Positions 37,743-47,500 of a DNA stretch of 64,000 bases are shown in pieces. This stretch comes from Lewinellaceae bacterium (lineage in GTDB: Bacteria; Bacteroidota; Bacteroidia; Chitinophagales; Saprospiraceae): positions 2,778,001 to 2,842,000 of the forward strand of contig JACJXW010000004.1 of assembly GCA_020636405.1 (NCBI GenBank). The letters run 5' to 3'. A program made the position numbers and the translations under genes. The notes under the pieces are model-generated. The model was not told the DNA's origin. It searched no databases and saw nothing but the letters and a program-made list of their open reading frames with translations. Numbering within the stretch: the first letter of the stretch is position 1; each line of letters opens with the position of its first letter.

Positions 37743-37781
37743 AAACAAAAAAGGGAAACAGTGATTCATACTGTTTCCCTT
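37743..37781 (-). terminator. Rho-independent terminator of infC-rpmI-rplT
   Basis: A perfect 12-bp stem, AAGGGAAACAGT (37751-37762) with ACTGTTTCCCTT (37770-37781) around a 7-nt loop, is followed on the minus strand by a T-run (TTTTTTGTTTG). It lies 27 bp after the rplT stop. Confidence 0.88.
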
Positions 37782-37807
37782 CTGGTAAAACCAGCCTTTG
37801 GCAGGTT

Positions 37808-38161
37808 TTAGTTCTTTTCTTTCACGGAGTTGACCACCGCCTCGAATGTTTCGGGGTGGTTCATGGCCAGGTCAGCCAGTACTTTGCGGTTGAGGGCGAC
37901 GCCATTTGAGGAAAGCTGGTGCATCAGCCGGGAGTAGGACACGCCGTGCAGGCGGGCAGCGGCATTGATGCGGGCGATCCAAAGGCTGCGAAACGCGCGC
38001 TTTTTGGCTTTGCGGTCGCGGTAGGCGTACTTCAGGGCTTTTTCGACTGCATTCTTGGCAACCGTATAGACGTTCTTACGGGCGCCAAAATAGCCCCTGG
38101 CCATTTTTAAGATCTTTTTGCGGCGCTTGCGCGACGCGACGGAATTCACTGAACGTGGCAT
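37808..38161 (-). CDS. rplT: 50S ribosomal protein L20
   Basis: 117 aa, the normal length. It starts [20 protein letters not shown] and carries the conserved basic segment [20 protein letters not shown] and [17 protein letters not shown]20 binds 23S rRNA early in assembly of the large subunit and in many bacteria represses its own operon. It follows rpmI by 88 bp, and a strong hairpin terminator lies just downstream. Confidence 0.98.
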   Translation of the reverse strand: MPRSVNSVASRKRRKKILKMARGYFGARKNVYTVAKNAVEKALKYAYRDRKAKKRAFRSLWIARINAAARLHGVSYSRLMHQLSSNGVALNRKVLADLAMNHPETFEAVVNSVKEKN

Positions 38162-38249
38162 ATCATCGTTTTAGTGCAACGCAGAGGCTTACATCAGATA
38201 GCTCTTTTGGTCCTGCGTTCTCGTTAAAAAATAGAATACAAAGTGGGCA

Positions 38250-38447
38250 TTAACCGATTGCGAGCAGGCGCTTGACGCGGCTCTCATCGTGAGTGCTTAC
38301 AGTCGTGGAATCCCGCAGGCGCAGTTTGGCCTTTTTAGACTTACGGCGCATAAAGTGGGAAGTTTTCGCCTGAAAACGCTTGATCTTACCCGACCCAGTG
38401 CGCTTGAAACGCTTCTTGGCACTGGAATGTGTCTTCATCTTCGGCAT
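38250..38447 (-). CDS. rpmI: 50S ribosomal protein L35
   Basis: 65 aa. [20 protein letters not shown] is the family's invariant N-terminus, followed by [17 protein letters not shown]. It is a small basic protein of the large subunit. It occupies the conserved infC-rpmI-rplT position: 161 bp after infC, 88 bp before rplT. Confidence 0.98.
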   Translation of the reverse strand: MPKMKTHSSAKKRFKRTGSGKIKRFQAKTSHFMRRKSKKAKLRLRDSTTVSTHDESRVKRLLAIG

Positions 38448-38608
38448 TACAAGTATCTTTATTATTCAATAAATCAATTCTTTCCGAAAAACGGAAGGCA
38501 AAGGTAATGAATAATATCCAATATCCTTGCCCTAAGCTGCTTATTTTTAGCAGGCAGTCAAATTCTCCCGGAGGATCGGGAAAGAGAGAAAAGATGCGGA
38601 GCCCGGGG

Positions 38609-39196
38609 TTATTTCTTTTTCTTGGGAGCCACGACCACGATCATCCGGCGCCCTTCCATTTTGGGTAGGGATTCGGCTGCTCCAACCTCTTCGAGTTCTT
38701 TGAGAAAGCGGAGCAACAACAGTTCACCTCGGTCTTTGAATACAATGGTCCGGCCGCGGAAATGGACATAGGCTTTCACCTTGGCGCCTTCTTCCAGGAA
38801 CTTTTTAGCATGGCGGGCTTTGAATTCGAAATCGTGGTCATCGGTATTGGGGCCGAAGCGGATCTCTTTGACGACAGTCTTGGCTGCCTTGGCTTTAATC
38901 TCCTTTTCTTTTTTCTTGCGCTCGTAGAGAAATTTATTGTAGTCGATGATCTTTACTACAGGAGGCTTGGCGTTTGGCGAGATCTCAACCAGGTCGAGCT
39001 CTGCCCGTTCAGCCCATTCTTTGGCGCGGCGGGTAGGGTAGACGATGCCGGGTTCTATGGTTTGGCCTACTATACTGGCAATCTCTTCGAGATTATCGCC
39101 AACCAGGCGTATTTCGGGGACCCGTATTTGTTCGTTTACTCTGAAATTGAATTTGTTGTTGGAAGTGTCGTTCCTCCTGGAAAATTTCTTTGCCAA
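38609..39196 (-). CDS. infC: Translation initiation factor IF-3
   Basis: 195 aa. N-domain: [19 protein letters not shown]-domain: [20 protein letters not shown] and [18 protein letters not shown]-3 binds the 30S subunit and proofreads start-codon choice. The predicted start is TTG at 39196 (TTG GCA AAG AAA); no in-frame ATG fits the conserved N-terminus. A non-ATG start recalls the AUU start of E. coli infC, where IF-3 lowers its own translation. First gene of the ribosomal-protein cluster. Confidence 0.96.
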   Translation of the reverse strand: MAKKFSRRNDTSNNKFNFRVNEQIRVPEIRLVGDNLEEIASIVGQTIEPGIVYPTRRAKEWAERAELDLVEISPNAKPPVVKIIDYNKFLYERKKKEKEIKAKAAKTVVKEIRFGPNTDDHDFEFKARHAKKFLEEGAKVKAYVHFRGRTIVFKDRGELLLLRFLKELEEVGAAESLPKMEGRRMIVVVAPKKKK

Positions 39197-39375
39197 TAGT
39201 AAATTTTTTAGTTAACAAAAAAGCTTTGAAATCACCTTCCCGCTGTCCGGGGTAATGGTGTGTATTGTTTCAATGAGAATTTTGTGAAAAAAGTTCGCAA
39301 TAAATTTAAGGCAAATTACCGAAACCGGGATGTAATGCTCTAAATAAATTCGCGCCTTTCCCTTTATTGTCTGTA

Positions 39376-39413
39376 TAAAAAAAGGCGCACCTGCCTTCTG
39401 GCAGGTGCACCTT
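39376..39413 (-). terminator. Rho-independent terminator of clpC
   Basis: A 14-bp stem with one mismatch pairs AAGGCGCACCTGCC (39382-39395) with GGCAGGTGCACCTT (39400-39413) around a 4-nt loop. A T-run follows on the minus strand. It is 17 bp past the clpC stop. Confidence 0.88.
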
Positions 39414-39429
39414 ATGATCAATCTCTGAT

Positions 39430-41982
39430 CTATTCGTTCACATCAGTATTGACTTCCTTGGAAAGGGTAATGTTCAACCCATCTCCTTCCTCTTTGAGCA
39501 CTGCTTCGAGGCGGCTTCCTTCCGGCGGATTTTCATTAAGGATGAACTCTGCCAGCGGGTCTTCCACATATTTCTGGATAGCTCGATGCAGGGGGCGTGC
39601 GCCAAATTGCGGGTCATAGCCTTTCTCGGCGACGAACTTTTTGGCGTCCTCCGAAAGCGACAGGGTGTACTCCATATTGGTAAGCCGCTTGTGCAGGTCC
39701 TTCAAGGTGATATCAATGATCTTGAAGATATCTTCCTGGCTCAGGCTATTGAATATCACCACATCGTCGATCCGGTTGAGGAATTCCGGAGAGAAGGTCC
39801 GTTTCAGCGCATTCTGGATGACGCCTTTGGAATGCTCATCGGCAGCTTCCTGCCGGGCCTTGGTAGCGAACCCTACGCCCTGGCCGAAGTCTTTCAGCTG
39901 CCGGACCCCGATGTTGGACGTCATGATGATGAGCGTATTCTTGAAGTCTACCTTTCTGCCCAATCCGTCGGTCAGTTGCCCGTCATCCAGGACCTGCAGC
40001 AGGATGTTGTACACATCCGGGTGTGCTTTTTCGATCTCGTCGAGCAGGATCACGGAGTAGGGCTTGCGGCGTACCTTCTCGGTCAGCTGGCCGCCTTCTT
40101 CATATCCTACGTAGCCCGGAGGCGCTCCGATCAGGCGGCTTACGGAGAATTTCTCCATATATTCGCTCATATCGATGCGGACGAGGGCGTCCTCGGAGTC
40201 GAAAATGTATCGGGCCAGTGCCTTCGCCAGTTCGGTCTTACCCACCCCGGTGGGCCCGAGGAAGATAAAGGAGCCGATGGGCTTGGTGGGATCCTTAAGG
40301 CCTACGCGGTTGCGCTGAATGGCTTTTGTGATCTTGGTAATGGCTTCATTCTGGCCGATGATGACTTCCTGCAGGTCGTTCCCCATGCCAACCAGCTTCT
40401 TGCTTTCGCTCTGGGCCACTCGTTTTACGGGGATGCCGGTCATCATGGAGACCACTTCGGCGATGTCTTCCTCGTTGACGGGGTATCGCTTCGTTTTGGA
40501 TTCTTCTTCCCACTGGACTTTGGCGAATTCCAGCTGGCGAACCAGTTTGGATTCTTTGTCGCGCAGGTCGGCGGCTTTTTCGTACTGCTGGTTTTTAACC
40601 GCCTGGTTCTTCTGTTCTTTCAGTTCCTCGATCTTCTTCTCCAGCTCTTCAATATGTTCCGGAACGTGAATGTTCTTGAGGTGTACACGGGCGCCTACTT
40701 CATCCAGCACATCGATGGCCTTGTCCGGCAGGAAGCGGTCGCTGATGTAGCGGTCGCTCAGCTTTACGCAGGCCTTGATCGACTCATCGGAGTAGTTCAC
40801 ATTATGGAACTCCTCGTACTTCGGCTTGATGTTTTCCAGGATGTTCATGGCCTCTTCCGCAGAAGGAGGATCTACCATGACTTTCTGGAAACGGCGGTCC
40901 AGTGCTCCGTCCTTTTCGATATGCTGGCGGTATTCGTCCAGTGTGGACGCTCCGATGCATTGCAGCTCGCCACGGGCCAGAGCCGGCTTGAAGATATTGG
41001 AGGCATCAAGGGATCCGGTAGCGCCGCCGGCGCCAACGATGGTATGGATCTCATCGATGAACAGGATAACATCTCTTGACTTTTCCAGTTCGTTCATGAT
41101 CGCCTTCATACGCTCTTCGAACTGGCCGCGGTATTTGGTGCCAGCCACAAGAGCGGCGAGGTCGAGCATGACGATTCGCTTATTGAAGAGGGTGCGGGAA
41201 ACCTTTTTCTGAATGATGCGCAGGGCCAGGCCCTCAACAATAGCGGTTTTCCCTACCCCCGGTTCTCCGATCAGGATAGGGTTATTCTTTTTACGGCGGC
41301 TAAGGATCTGAGATACGCGTTCGATCTCGTTCTCTCTGCCGATGATGGGGTCGAGTTTATCCTCTTCGGCCAGCTTGGTAATGTCGCGGCCGAAATTGTC
41401 CAGGACAGGAGTGCGCGATTTGGTGCTACCCTTTCGCTGCTGATAGCGGCCGGATTGCCCTTCTTCTTCCTCGTAGGGGTCATCCTGGTCGGACGGCGCC
41501 TGGGCATAAGGGTCAATACCGCTGCTGAAGTCCTGATCCTGACGGACGTACTCGAGTTCTGCTTTATAAATGTCGTAGTCCACGTCGTATTGATTTAAGA
41601 TCTTGGATGCGGGATTTTCCTTGTGTTTAAGGATAGAGAGCAGAAGATGTTCGGGGCTGATCTCTTCGCTCTTTAACATTTTAGCTTCGAGAAAAGTAAC
41701 CTTGAGGACTTTTTCTGCCTGTTTGTTTAGCGGCAGGTTGCCTACGTTGAGCGTAGTGTGGCCGGAGGGAAGACGCTGGACGGATTCTTCTACGGTTTCC
41801 CGCAGTTCGGAAGCGTCAACATCCAGTGATTCCAACACTTTCATCGCAAGGCTCTCTTTCTCCGCCATAATGCCTAGTAGCAAGTGCTCGGTACCAATGA
41901 AGTCATGGCCGAGCCTTATGGCTTCGTCCCTGCTTCGGGATATGACTTGCTTTACTTTAGGAGAAAATCTCTTATTATTCAT
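39430..41982 (-). CDS. clpC: ATP-dependent Clp protease ATP-binding subunit ClpC
   Basis: 850 aa. Clp-N repeats lie at ~1-145 ([13 protein letters not shown]). AAA-1 has Walker [10 protein letters not shown] (~237) and Walker [11 protein letters not shown] coiled middle domain carries a UVR motif ([15 protein letters not shown]), which marks ClpC rather than ClpA or ClpB. AAA-2 has [14 protein letters not shown] (~576) and [14 protein letters not shown]. It unfolds substrates for ClpP, which is not in the window. It is transcribed alone, away from the STAS gene, and ends at a clear terminator. Confidence 0.95.
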   Translation of the reverse strand: MNNKRFSPKVKQVISRSRDEAIRLGHDFIGTEHLLLGIMAEKESLAMKVLESLDVDASELRETVEESVQRLPSGHTTLNVGNLPLNKQAEKVLKVTFLEAKMLKSEEISPEHLLLSILKHKENPASKILNQYDVDYDIYKAELEYVRQDQDFSSGIDPYAQAPSDQDDPYEEEEGQSGRYQQRKGSTKSRTPVLDNFGRDITKLAEEDKLDPIIGRENEIERVSQILSRRKKNNPILIGEPGVGKTAIVEGLALRIIQKKVSRTLFNKRIVMLDLAALVAGTKYRGQFEERMKAIMNELEKSRDVILFIDEIHTIVGAGGATGSLDASNIFKPALARGELQCIGASTLDEYRQHIEKDGALDRRFQKVMVDPPSAEEAMNILENIKPKYEEFHNVNYSDESIKACVKLSDRYISDRFLPDKAIDVLDEVGARVHLKNIHVPEHIEELEKKIEELKEQKNQAVKNQQYEKAADLRDKESKLVRQLEFAKVQWEEESKTKRYPVNEEDIAEVVSMMTGIPVKRVAQSESKKLVGMGNDLQEVIIGQNEAITKITKAIQRNRVGLKDPTKPIGSFIFLGPTGVGKTELAKALARYIFDSEDALVRIDMSEYMEKFSVSRLIGAPPGYVGYEEGGQLTEKVRRKPYSVILLDEIEKAHPDVYNILLQVLDDGQLTDGLGRKVDFKNTLIIMTSNIGVRQLKDFGQGVGFATKARQEAADEHSKGVIQNALKRTFSPEFLNRIDDVVIFNSLSQEDIFKIIDITLKDLHKRLTNMEYTLSLSEDAKKFVAEKGYDPQFGARPLHRAIQKYVEDPLAEFILNENPPEGSRLEAVLKEEGDGLNITLSKEVNTDVNE

Positions 41983-42501
41983 AATTTTTGTCTCTTGCCG
42001 GTGAATTACACGTAAACAATATTAGCACTAATTATTTAAGAATACAAAACTTGCCTGGCTTAAGTTTTTGGGCCAAAAAAGGATTCTGGTTCATTGTTGA
42101 AACTTTAACCTTCCCTTAAGAGGCCTGCCGTTGGAGGGGACTAAAGTAAGGCTTTTCTTTTTCTTCAGAAACTCGTGGGCCGTTTAGTGTCAATAGGGAG
42201 TGCACTGCCTTTGCCGAAAAAACTGTGCCAACATGATGTAGGGCTCATAAACCTGAAAAATTTTCCGATACCTGACAAATCTGGCCTTCAGAGCATGTTT
42301 TTTTGTCCGCTCGCCGGTTTCTCAACTCTAGGTACCTAACAATCAAAGTCGGCCAAGGGTTTAGAACCAAAACGGCGGAAGCACCCGTAAGAGGGCTGTG
42401 GAGGCAGAGTGGCAAAACTTTATTCCTCAAGCTTATGTTTAGTGCCGCAGAATTGATACTTTTGTGCTTCCGATATCCATAAAACGAAACTAATATATTG
42501 T
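41983..42501. other. 518-bp divergent intergenic region (clpC / STAS gene)
   Basis: Contains no credible gene, tRNA or repeat. It must hold the divergent promoters of clpC and of the STAS gene; only the latter has a recognisable box (listed separately). Confidence 0.5.
42437..42464 (+). promoter_or_regulatory. Bacteroidota-type promoter of the STAS gene
   Basis: TACTTTTG at 42457-42464 matches the -7 consensus TAnnTTTG. A weak -33 element (TTTAG) lies about 19 bp upstream. The start codon is 38 bp downstream of the box. Confidence 0.5.
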
Positions 42502-42912
42502 ATGAAATACTCCATCGATAAAAAAGAGAAATACGCTGTATTTCAGTTGGAGGAGGACAACCTTAACTCAATAATCGCCCCGAAACTGAAGTCCGAGTTT
42601 GTCATTCTGTCAAATGAAGGGGTCAGCAACCTGATTTTTGACCTGACTGAGGTCAAGTTTGTCGACTCATCCGGGCTGAGTGCCATTTTGACAGCCAACC
42701 GCTTGTGGAAGAACCTGGGAACCTTCGTCCTGACCGGTGTTGCGCATCCCAGTGTCAAGAAGCTGATAGAGATCTCCCGGTTGGATACCGTCCTGAAGAT
42801 CGTTCCTACCGTCGAAGAATCTATAGAATATGTTTTTATGGAAGAGCTGGAACGGGAGCTGAATGATGAGGGCAGCGCCGAAGAGCTCAACGACGAAGAA
42901 ATAGAGAAGTAG
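42502..42912 (+). CDS. STAS-domain protein (anti-sigma factor antagonist type)
   Basis: 136 aa. Residues ~5-108 are a STAS domain. The phosphorylatable-Ser motif is DSSGLSAIL (~54-62), as in SpoIIAA-like antagonists. The C-terminus is a short acidic tail (DEGSAEELNDEEIEK). Such proteins bind an anti-sigma factor or serve in partner-switching regulation; no kinase or sigma gene is adjacent. A promoter box precedes it and a hairpin terminator follows. Confidence 0.88.
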   Translation: MKYSIDKKEKYAVFQLEEDNLNSIIAPKLKSEFVILSNEGVSNLIFDLTEVKFVDSSGLSAILTANRLWKNLGTFVLTGVAHPSVKKLIEISRLDTVLKIVPTVEESIEYVFMEELERELNDEGSAEELNDEEIEK

Positions 42913-42928
42913 GTTTTCCCTCCTGCCC

Positions 42929-42986
42929 AAAGAGGGTGGAACAGTCCATTCGATTGACCCGGGATGCTGTTTCACCCTCTTTTGTT
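42929..42986 (+). terminator. Rho-independent terminator after the STAS gene
   Basis: A 16-bp stem with one mismatch joins AAAGAGGGTGGAACAG (42929-42944) with CTGTTTCACCCTCTTT (42967-42982). The loop is 22 nt and a TTTTGTTTT run follows. It separates the STAS gene from rnz. Confidence 0.8.
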
Positions 42987-43013
42987 TTCAACCTTCTATA
43001 TATTCCTCCTGCC

Positions 43014-43940
43014 ATGCGTTTCGAGCTGACATTACTAGGCACCAATTCTGCTTTGCCGGCGTTCGGGCGCTTCCCCAGCTCACAGGCCTTAAACGTTCAG
43101 GAAAACCACTACCTCATCGATTGCGGAGAGGGCGCCCAGATCCGAATGTCTGAATTTGGAGTCCGCCGAAGCCGGATCAGACAGGTTTTTATCAGCCATT
43201 TGCACGGAGACCACGTCTATGGTTTAACCGGTTTTTTATCGTCGCTTGCTCTTCTGGGCAGGGAAGAGCCTATGGAGATCTACAGCCCTCCGGGCCTGGA
43301 GGAGGCCATTCGGGTATTCCTGAAACATACAGGCGGACTGTCTTTCCCCCTTCGGTTTATTGAAATAGACACCGGGCGGCACCAGCTCATTTTTGAGGAC
43401 GGGATTATAGAAGCCTACTCGCTGCCTCTTGTCCACCGGGTGCCCACTTCGGGCTTTTTGTTCCGGGAGAAGGAACGGCCGCGGAACATGAGGCCGGAAA
43501 AGATCGAAGCTTATCATATTCCCTACCGGGACATTCCTGCGATTAAGTCCGGTGCAGACTACGTGCTGCCCAATGGGCGCCGGGTGCCTAATGAAGAGCT
43601 GACCCTGCCTCCGCCAGCCCCTCGGTCCTATGCCTATTGTTCGGATACGGCCTTCCATGAACCTTTGGCCTCGATGGCCAGAGGTGTGAACCTGCTGTAC
43701 CACGAATCTACCTTCTGTGAAGATCTGCGGGAGCAGGCGCCGCTGACGGGCCACTCCACTGCCAGGCAGGCCGCAGAGATTGCCAGGCTGGCTGGAGCCG
43801 GAAAACTGATCCTTGGCCATTATTCTTCCCGTTATAAGTCTCTTGAGACTTTCCTTCGGGAAGCCCGGGAAGTGTTTCCCAACACGGAACTGGGGCTGGA
43901 TGGGAAAGTCTTTGAAGTGCCGCTGGAACGGGAAATATGA
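43014..43940 (+). CDS. rnz: Ribonuclease Z (tRNA 3'-processing endonuclease)
   Basis: 308 aa from ATG 43014 (MRFELTLLGTNSALP); a longer frame to 42936 runs through the terminator and is not used. The metallo-beta-lactamase signature is SHLHGDHVYGL (~60), with LIDCGEGAQIRM upstream, YCSDTAFHE in the middle and GHSTARQAAEIA and ILGHYSSRY near the end. These residues hold two zinc ions and cut tRNA precursors after the discriminator base. It converges on the Crp gene with 17 bp between stops. Confidence 0.94.
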   Translation: MRFELTLLGTNSALPAFGRFPSSQALNVQENHYLIDCGEGAQIRMSEFGVRRSRIRQVFISHLHGDHVYGLTGFLSSLALLGREEPMEIYSPPGLEEAIRVFLKHTGGLSFPLRFIEIDTGRHQLIFEDGIIEAYSLPLVHRVPTSGFLFREKERPRNMRPEKIEAYHIPYRDIPAIKSGADYVLPNGRRVPNEELTLPPPAPRSYAYCSDTAFHEPLASMARGVNLLYHESTFCEDLREQAPLTGHSTARQAAEIARLAGAGKLILGHYSSRYKSLETFLREAREVFPNTELGLDGKVFEVPLEREI

Positions 43941-43957
43941 CCGTCTAACAACTGGTT

Positions 43958-44644
43958 TTACGCCAGCCTGCCCATGTCCCGTATCAGGATACTGCGCCGG
44001 TTGAAGTGGATGAGATTGGATTTTTTCAGGTCGTTCAGCACCGAGGTGACGGTCTGGCGGGAAGTGCCGGTGATATTGGCAATGTCCTGCTGGGTCAGGC
44101 TATGTTTGATCAGCATTTCGTAACCGATGCGTTTGCCGTGTTTGCTGGCGGATTCTTTCAGGAACTCGATGATCCGTTCCCGGGCATCTTTAAACAGGAG
44201 CGATTCGAGGCGGCTCTCTGCTTTTTGGAGCCTTCGTCCAATGAAGTTGAGTATGCGGATGGCCAGCCGGTGGTCGGATTTCATGAAATTCTGAATATCG
44301 GTGACCTTCAGGCAAAGGAGTTCAACGTCCTGGTTCATGGCGGCTGCAAAATCCTGCCGCTCCTGTTCGCCGGCAAGGCTGAGTTCGCCGAACAGGGCCA
44401 GCGGGTGGAGTACATGTTTGATCACCTCTCTGCCATCACTAGAGTGGGTGCCGATCTTAACCACGCCCTTTATCAGAAAGTAGATCCGGTCTGCTCTGCT
44501 TCCTTCCCGGAAGATGGTGGAGTGCTTTCCGGCCCGCTGGTATTGGGCATAGTTTGCCAGTTCGCGGACCTGTGCTTCTTCAAAGCCTTCGAATAATGGG
44601 AAGTGTTGTAGTATTTCAGTTACCTGTTCTTTGTCAGCTCTCAT
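43958..44644 (-). CDS. Crp/Fnr-family transcriptional regulator
   Basis: 228 aa. A cyclic-nucleotide-binding-type beta-roll occupies ~15-125 (FREGSRADRIYFLIKGVVKI; LALFGELSLAG). The long dimer helix is ~125-160 and the winged helix ~160-228, with recognition region LTQQDIANITGTSRQTVTSV. No Cys cluster for an Fnr iron-sulphur centre is present. The ligand is unknown. A 290-bp AT-rich region separates it from the divergent dinB gene. Confidence 0.9.
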   Translation of the reverse strand: MRADKEQVTEILQHFPLFEGFEEAQVRELANYAQYQRAGKHSTIFREGSRADRIYFLIKGVVKIGTHSSDGREVIKHVLHPLALFGELSLAGEQERQDFAAAMNQDVELLCLKVTDIQNFMKSDHRLAIRILNFIGRRLQKAESRLESLLFKDARERIIEFLKESASKHGKRIGYEMLIKHSLTQQDIANITGTSRQTVTSVLNDLKKSNLIHFNRRSILIRDMGRLA

Positions 44645-44934
44645 GACTTGGTTAGTGGTTTATTGATGTTACAAAAGTGAAAAATTAATTGGGGGCAGGG
44701 TAGTACAAAAAACAGGAATTGTCCAGGGTTTTAAGTTTTATTTATTTTTTAAATAACTGATATTTAGTTAATTGTGTTTTATTTTTTCGTTTTTTGTTTA
44801 AAAATATTGTTATGCCGGTGAGCGCAGCCTTACCTCAGGAACACTCAGGCCGGGCAGTTTTTATTTCCCTTTCTCCATCCGGGCCGGGCCGATAATTCCT
44901 GCGGAATCCCTACATTTACATCAAAACAGCGCAC

Positions 44935-46032
44935 TTGAAGGAGGGCCGGAAGATCATTCACATCGATATGGATGCCTTTTATGCCTCGGTGGAGCAGCGT
45001 GACCATCCCGAGCTACGGGGAAAGCCTGTTGCCGTTGGAGGTGCGGGCATGCGGGGGGTAGTGGCATCCGCCAGTTACGAAGCTCGGCGGTACGGCGTGC
45101 GTTCGGCTATGCCCAGCGTAACCGCGCTCCGGTTGTGCCCTCAGCTGGTATTCGTCAAGTCCCGGTTCGACGTCTACCGGGACGTATCCCACCAGATCCG
45201 GGACATTTTCCAGGAGTATACCGACCTGGTGGAGCCTTTGTCTCTTGACGAGGCCTACCTCGACGTGACCCGCAGCAAGCGCGGCCCGCAGTCCGCGACC
45301 CTCCTCGCCGAGGAGATCCGCCGGCGTATACGGGAAGAGACCGGCCTTACGGCCTCAGCCGGGGTGTCTTTCAACAAGTTTCTGGCAAAAGTGGCTTCCG
45401 ACATCAACAAGCCGGACGGTATGAAGGTGATCACTCCCGAAGAAGCCCTTCCCTTTCTGGAAGCGCTTCCCATCGAGGCCTTCCATGGGATCGGTAAGGT
45501 GACGGCCGAAAAGATGCGCCGAATGGGCATTTATACAGGAGCTGAACTCAAGGGTTATTCGGAGATAGAACTGGTCCGCCGTTTTGGGAAAGTCGGCCGC
45601 CACTACTACCGCATTGTGCGTGCCGAAGACGAGCGGGAGGTCAATCCCAACCGCATACGCAAGTCAATCGGAGCGGAGCGAACCTATAAAGAGGACATAA
45701 CCGATATCCAGGAGATGAAAGAAAGGCTCAGTTACCTGGCGGAAGTAGTCTATAAATATATGGAGAAGGCCGACAACTTCGGCCGTACGGTGACCATAAA
45801 GGCCAAGATGCCGGATTTTCGGGTAATTACCCGCAGCCGGACCTTTAATGCCGAGGTACGCCACCTCGGGGGCTTGACGGCCATTGCTCACGAGTTGCTG
45901 GAGGAAAACAAGGACGACATCGGGAGTGTTCGCCTTTTAGGCCTGTCGGTTTCGAACCTCTCCAAAGAGCAGATAAGCGACGGTATCCAGCTGGAATTTG
46001 ATTTTGAACCGCTAAATGAACAAGAAGAATAA
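44935..46032 (+). CDS. dinB: DNA polymerase IV (Y-family)
   Basis: 365 aa. Start is TTG at 44935; the conserved IIHIDMDAFYASVEQ begins seven residues later, so no downstream ATG is possible. The other catalytic carboxylates are in EPLSLDEAYLDVT (~103). The little-finger domain includes SIGAERTYKEDI. Error-prone translesion synthesis during DNA damage is the family role. It is followed without a gap (TAA then ATG) by the HAD gene. Confidence 0.95.
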   Translation: MKEGRKIIHIDMDAFYASVEQRDHPELRGKPVAVGGAGMRGVVASASYEARRYGVRSAMPSVTALRLCPQLVFVKSRFDVYRDVSHQIRDIFQEYTDLVEPLSLDEAYLDVTRSKRGPQSATLLAEEIRRRIREETGLTASAGVSFNKFLAKVASDINKPDGMKVITPEEALPFLEALPIEAFHGIGKVTAEKMRRMGIYTGAELKGYSEIELVRRFGKVGRHYYRIVRAEDEREVNPNRIRKSIGAERTYKEDITDIQEMKERLSYLAEVVYKYMEKADNFGRTVTIKAKMPDFRVITRSRTFNAEVRHLGGLTAIAHELLEENKDDIGSVRLLGLSVSNLSKEQISDGIQLEFDFEPLNEQEE

Positions 46033-46743
46033 ATGAAACTGGTCATCTTTGATGTCGACGGAACGCTCATCTATTCGGAAAAAAAAGACAGCCTGGCCTT
46101 TGCCGCCACCTATGAAAAGATCTATCAGCGGCCGTTCCCGACCATTGACTGGCGGACTTATCCCCATGTGACCGACACCACCATCTTCGACTCTGTCATC
46201 CGCCGGCATTTCGGGCGTTCCTCTTCTGAGGGAGAGGTTACCCATTTCCAGAAGCACTATGTATCTCTATTACAGGATAACCGCCGCGCCGCCCCCGACG
46301 ATTATAAGGAAGTGCCCGGCGCCCGGCAAGCCGTTGCCGCACTCGGGCAGGACGGCGGTTACCTGATCGGCGTGGCTACAGGCGGCTGGAAACGGTCGGC
46401 GGAGATCAAGCTGCAGCATGTCGGCATCACCATCGACCATCGCCTCTTCAGTGGGGCCGACGGCAAGGCCGAGCGGGAGCACATCATCGAGGAGGTGATC
46501 GGCTTTGCCGAGGATCTTCACGGCGGGGCCTTTGACAAGGTCGTCTACATCGGCGATGCCATTTGGGATGTACGCACCACCCGGAACATGCAGCTCGATT
46601 TCATCGGCGTTCGCCGTATGGGCGATTTCAGCCTGTTGCAGCGGGAGGGTGTTCGCCACGTTATCCGGGATTATCTCGACTACGAAGGCTTTTTGCAGTT
46701 GCTGGAAGTGGCTATGCCCCCGGGAGAGCGGAGCCAGGCCTGA
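46033..46743 (+). CDS. HAD-superfamily hydrolase
   Basis: 236 aa. Motif I FDVDGTL (6-12) has the nucleophile Asp. Motif II is VATGGW, the motif III Lys lies near SAEIKLQ, and motif IV is YIGDAIWDV. The helical cap is after motif I. A phosphatase of small metabolites, phosphoglycolate-phosphatase-like, is likely; the substrate is unknown. It abuts dinB (0 bp), so the two are probably co-transcribed. Confidence 0.88.
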   Translation: MKLVIFDVDGTLIYSEKKDSLAFAATYEKIYQRPFPTIDWRTYPHVTDTTIFDSVIRRHFGRSSSEGEVTHFQKHYVSLLQDNRRAAPDDYKEVPGARQAVAALGQDGGYLIGVATGGWKRSAEIKLQHVGITIDHRLFSGADGKAEREHIIEEVIGFAEDLHGGAFDKVVYIGDAIWDVRTTRNMQLDFIGVRRMGDFSLLQREGVRHVIRDYLDYEGFLQLLEVAMPPGERSQA

Positions 46744-46846
46744 AAAACGGGGTTGGGCAGAAACTATTTTTCCTTCAGGGCTGTTTCTTTACCATCTGCC
46801 TTACAACGAGTTAGGCGGGAAGGGTAAAAAAAGTAGATGTTTCACC

Positions 46847-46876
46847 TTGTATTTTTCCAGAATCACCGTATATTTG
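46847..46876 (+). promoter_or_regulatory. Promoter of tRNA-Lys
   Basis: TTG at 46847-46849 and TATATTTG at 46869-46876 with 19 bp between match the Bacteroidota consensus TTG-N19-TAnnTTTG. The tRNA starts 59 bp further. Confidence 0.65.
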
Positions 46877-46935
46877 CAACGCCTTTGAAAAAAGGTAGTT
46901 AACATACAGAATTTTATTTCGGTTTTGCCGAAAAC

Positions 46936-47009
46936 GAGCCCGTAGCTCAGCCGGCTAGAGCACTTGACTTTTAATCAAGGGGTCCTGGGTTCGAGTCCCA
47001 GCGGGCTCA
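46936..47009 (+). tRNA. tRNA-Lys (anticodon UUU)
   Basis: A 74-nt cloverleaf: acceptor GAGCCCG pairs with CGGGCTC, D-arm GCTC/GAGC, anticodon stem CTTGA/TCAAG around loop CTTTTAA, T-arm CTGGG/CCCAG with TTCGAGT loop, discriminator A. CCA is not encoded. Its last 15 bp plus one (TCCCAGCGGGCTCAC) recur at the borders of the cassettes downstream. Confidence 0.97.
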
Positions 47010-47500
47010 CTAGCAAAAGCCCATCCGCATCAGCGGGTGGGCTTTTTGCGTAGTGGGCCCGCTGGGGCGAGAGGCCTGTCCCGCTCTCTAGCGCAGTTGG
47101 GCGAATGCCCTTACGGAGCTTGAGCGGGAGGTCCCAGCGAGCTCACTTTTATTTTAAAGATCTGAAAGCCAGGCAGTAATGCCTGGTTTTTTGTTTTATG
47201 TATTTTGCCTTCCTGTTTTGTTTTTGTAATTCAGTCTCTTACGAATGTTTAGAACTTCCCATGTTTAACGATTGCCACAGGCTAAAATCCTTTATTTTCA
47301 GGCATCCGTAGTATCCCGCAATTGGAAAAATGGGGATTTTGGTGAATTTCTGTCTATTTCTGTCTATTTCGGAGGAATATTTTTTAACGAAATTCAGGTT
47401 GTTGACAGAGGTTTCAAATGGTGTAGCGGAACTGGTTATCAAGTCCGTTTCAGCCGCCGGTTGGGTGTTGGAAATCTAGGGCTGCCCCAGGTACTGAGGC
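46996..47500. repeat. Cassette junction 1: tRNA 3' end plus downstream arm
   Basis: Contains the att-like 15-mer at 46996-47010 and a diverged second copy TCCCAGCGAGCTCAC at 47132-47146. The ~140 bp between them are almost identical to 50054-50193. The following arm includes a hairpin CCAGGCA/TGCCTGG with T-run (47169-47195) and a segment around GGAGGAATATTTTTTAACG (47371-47389). It matches copies at 50250-50490, 54384-54510 (end only) and 55416-55535 (start only). Confidence 0.85.
47014..47051 (+). terminator. Terminator after tRNA-Lys
   Basis: AAAGCCCATCCGC / GCGGGTGGGCTTT forms a 13-bp stem (one G-T pair) with a 4-nt loop and a T-run. An identical copy occurs at about 50072-50106 as part of the cassette repeat. 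Confidence 0.85.

Noticed and set aside
39212..39421. 69-codon minus-strand frame between infC and clpC
   Set aside because: Runs through the clpC terminator hairpin and has no family resemblance.
39586..41079. 497-codon plus-strand frame opposite clpC
   Set aside because: clpC is certain over its full length; the antisense frame has no recognisable domain.
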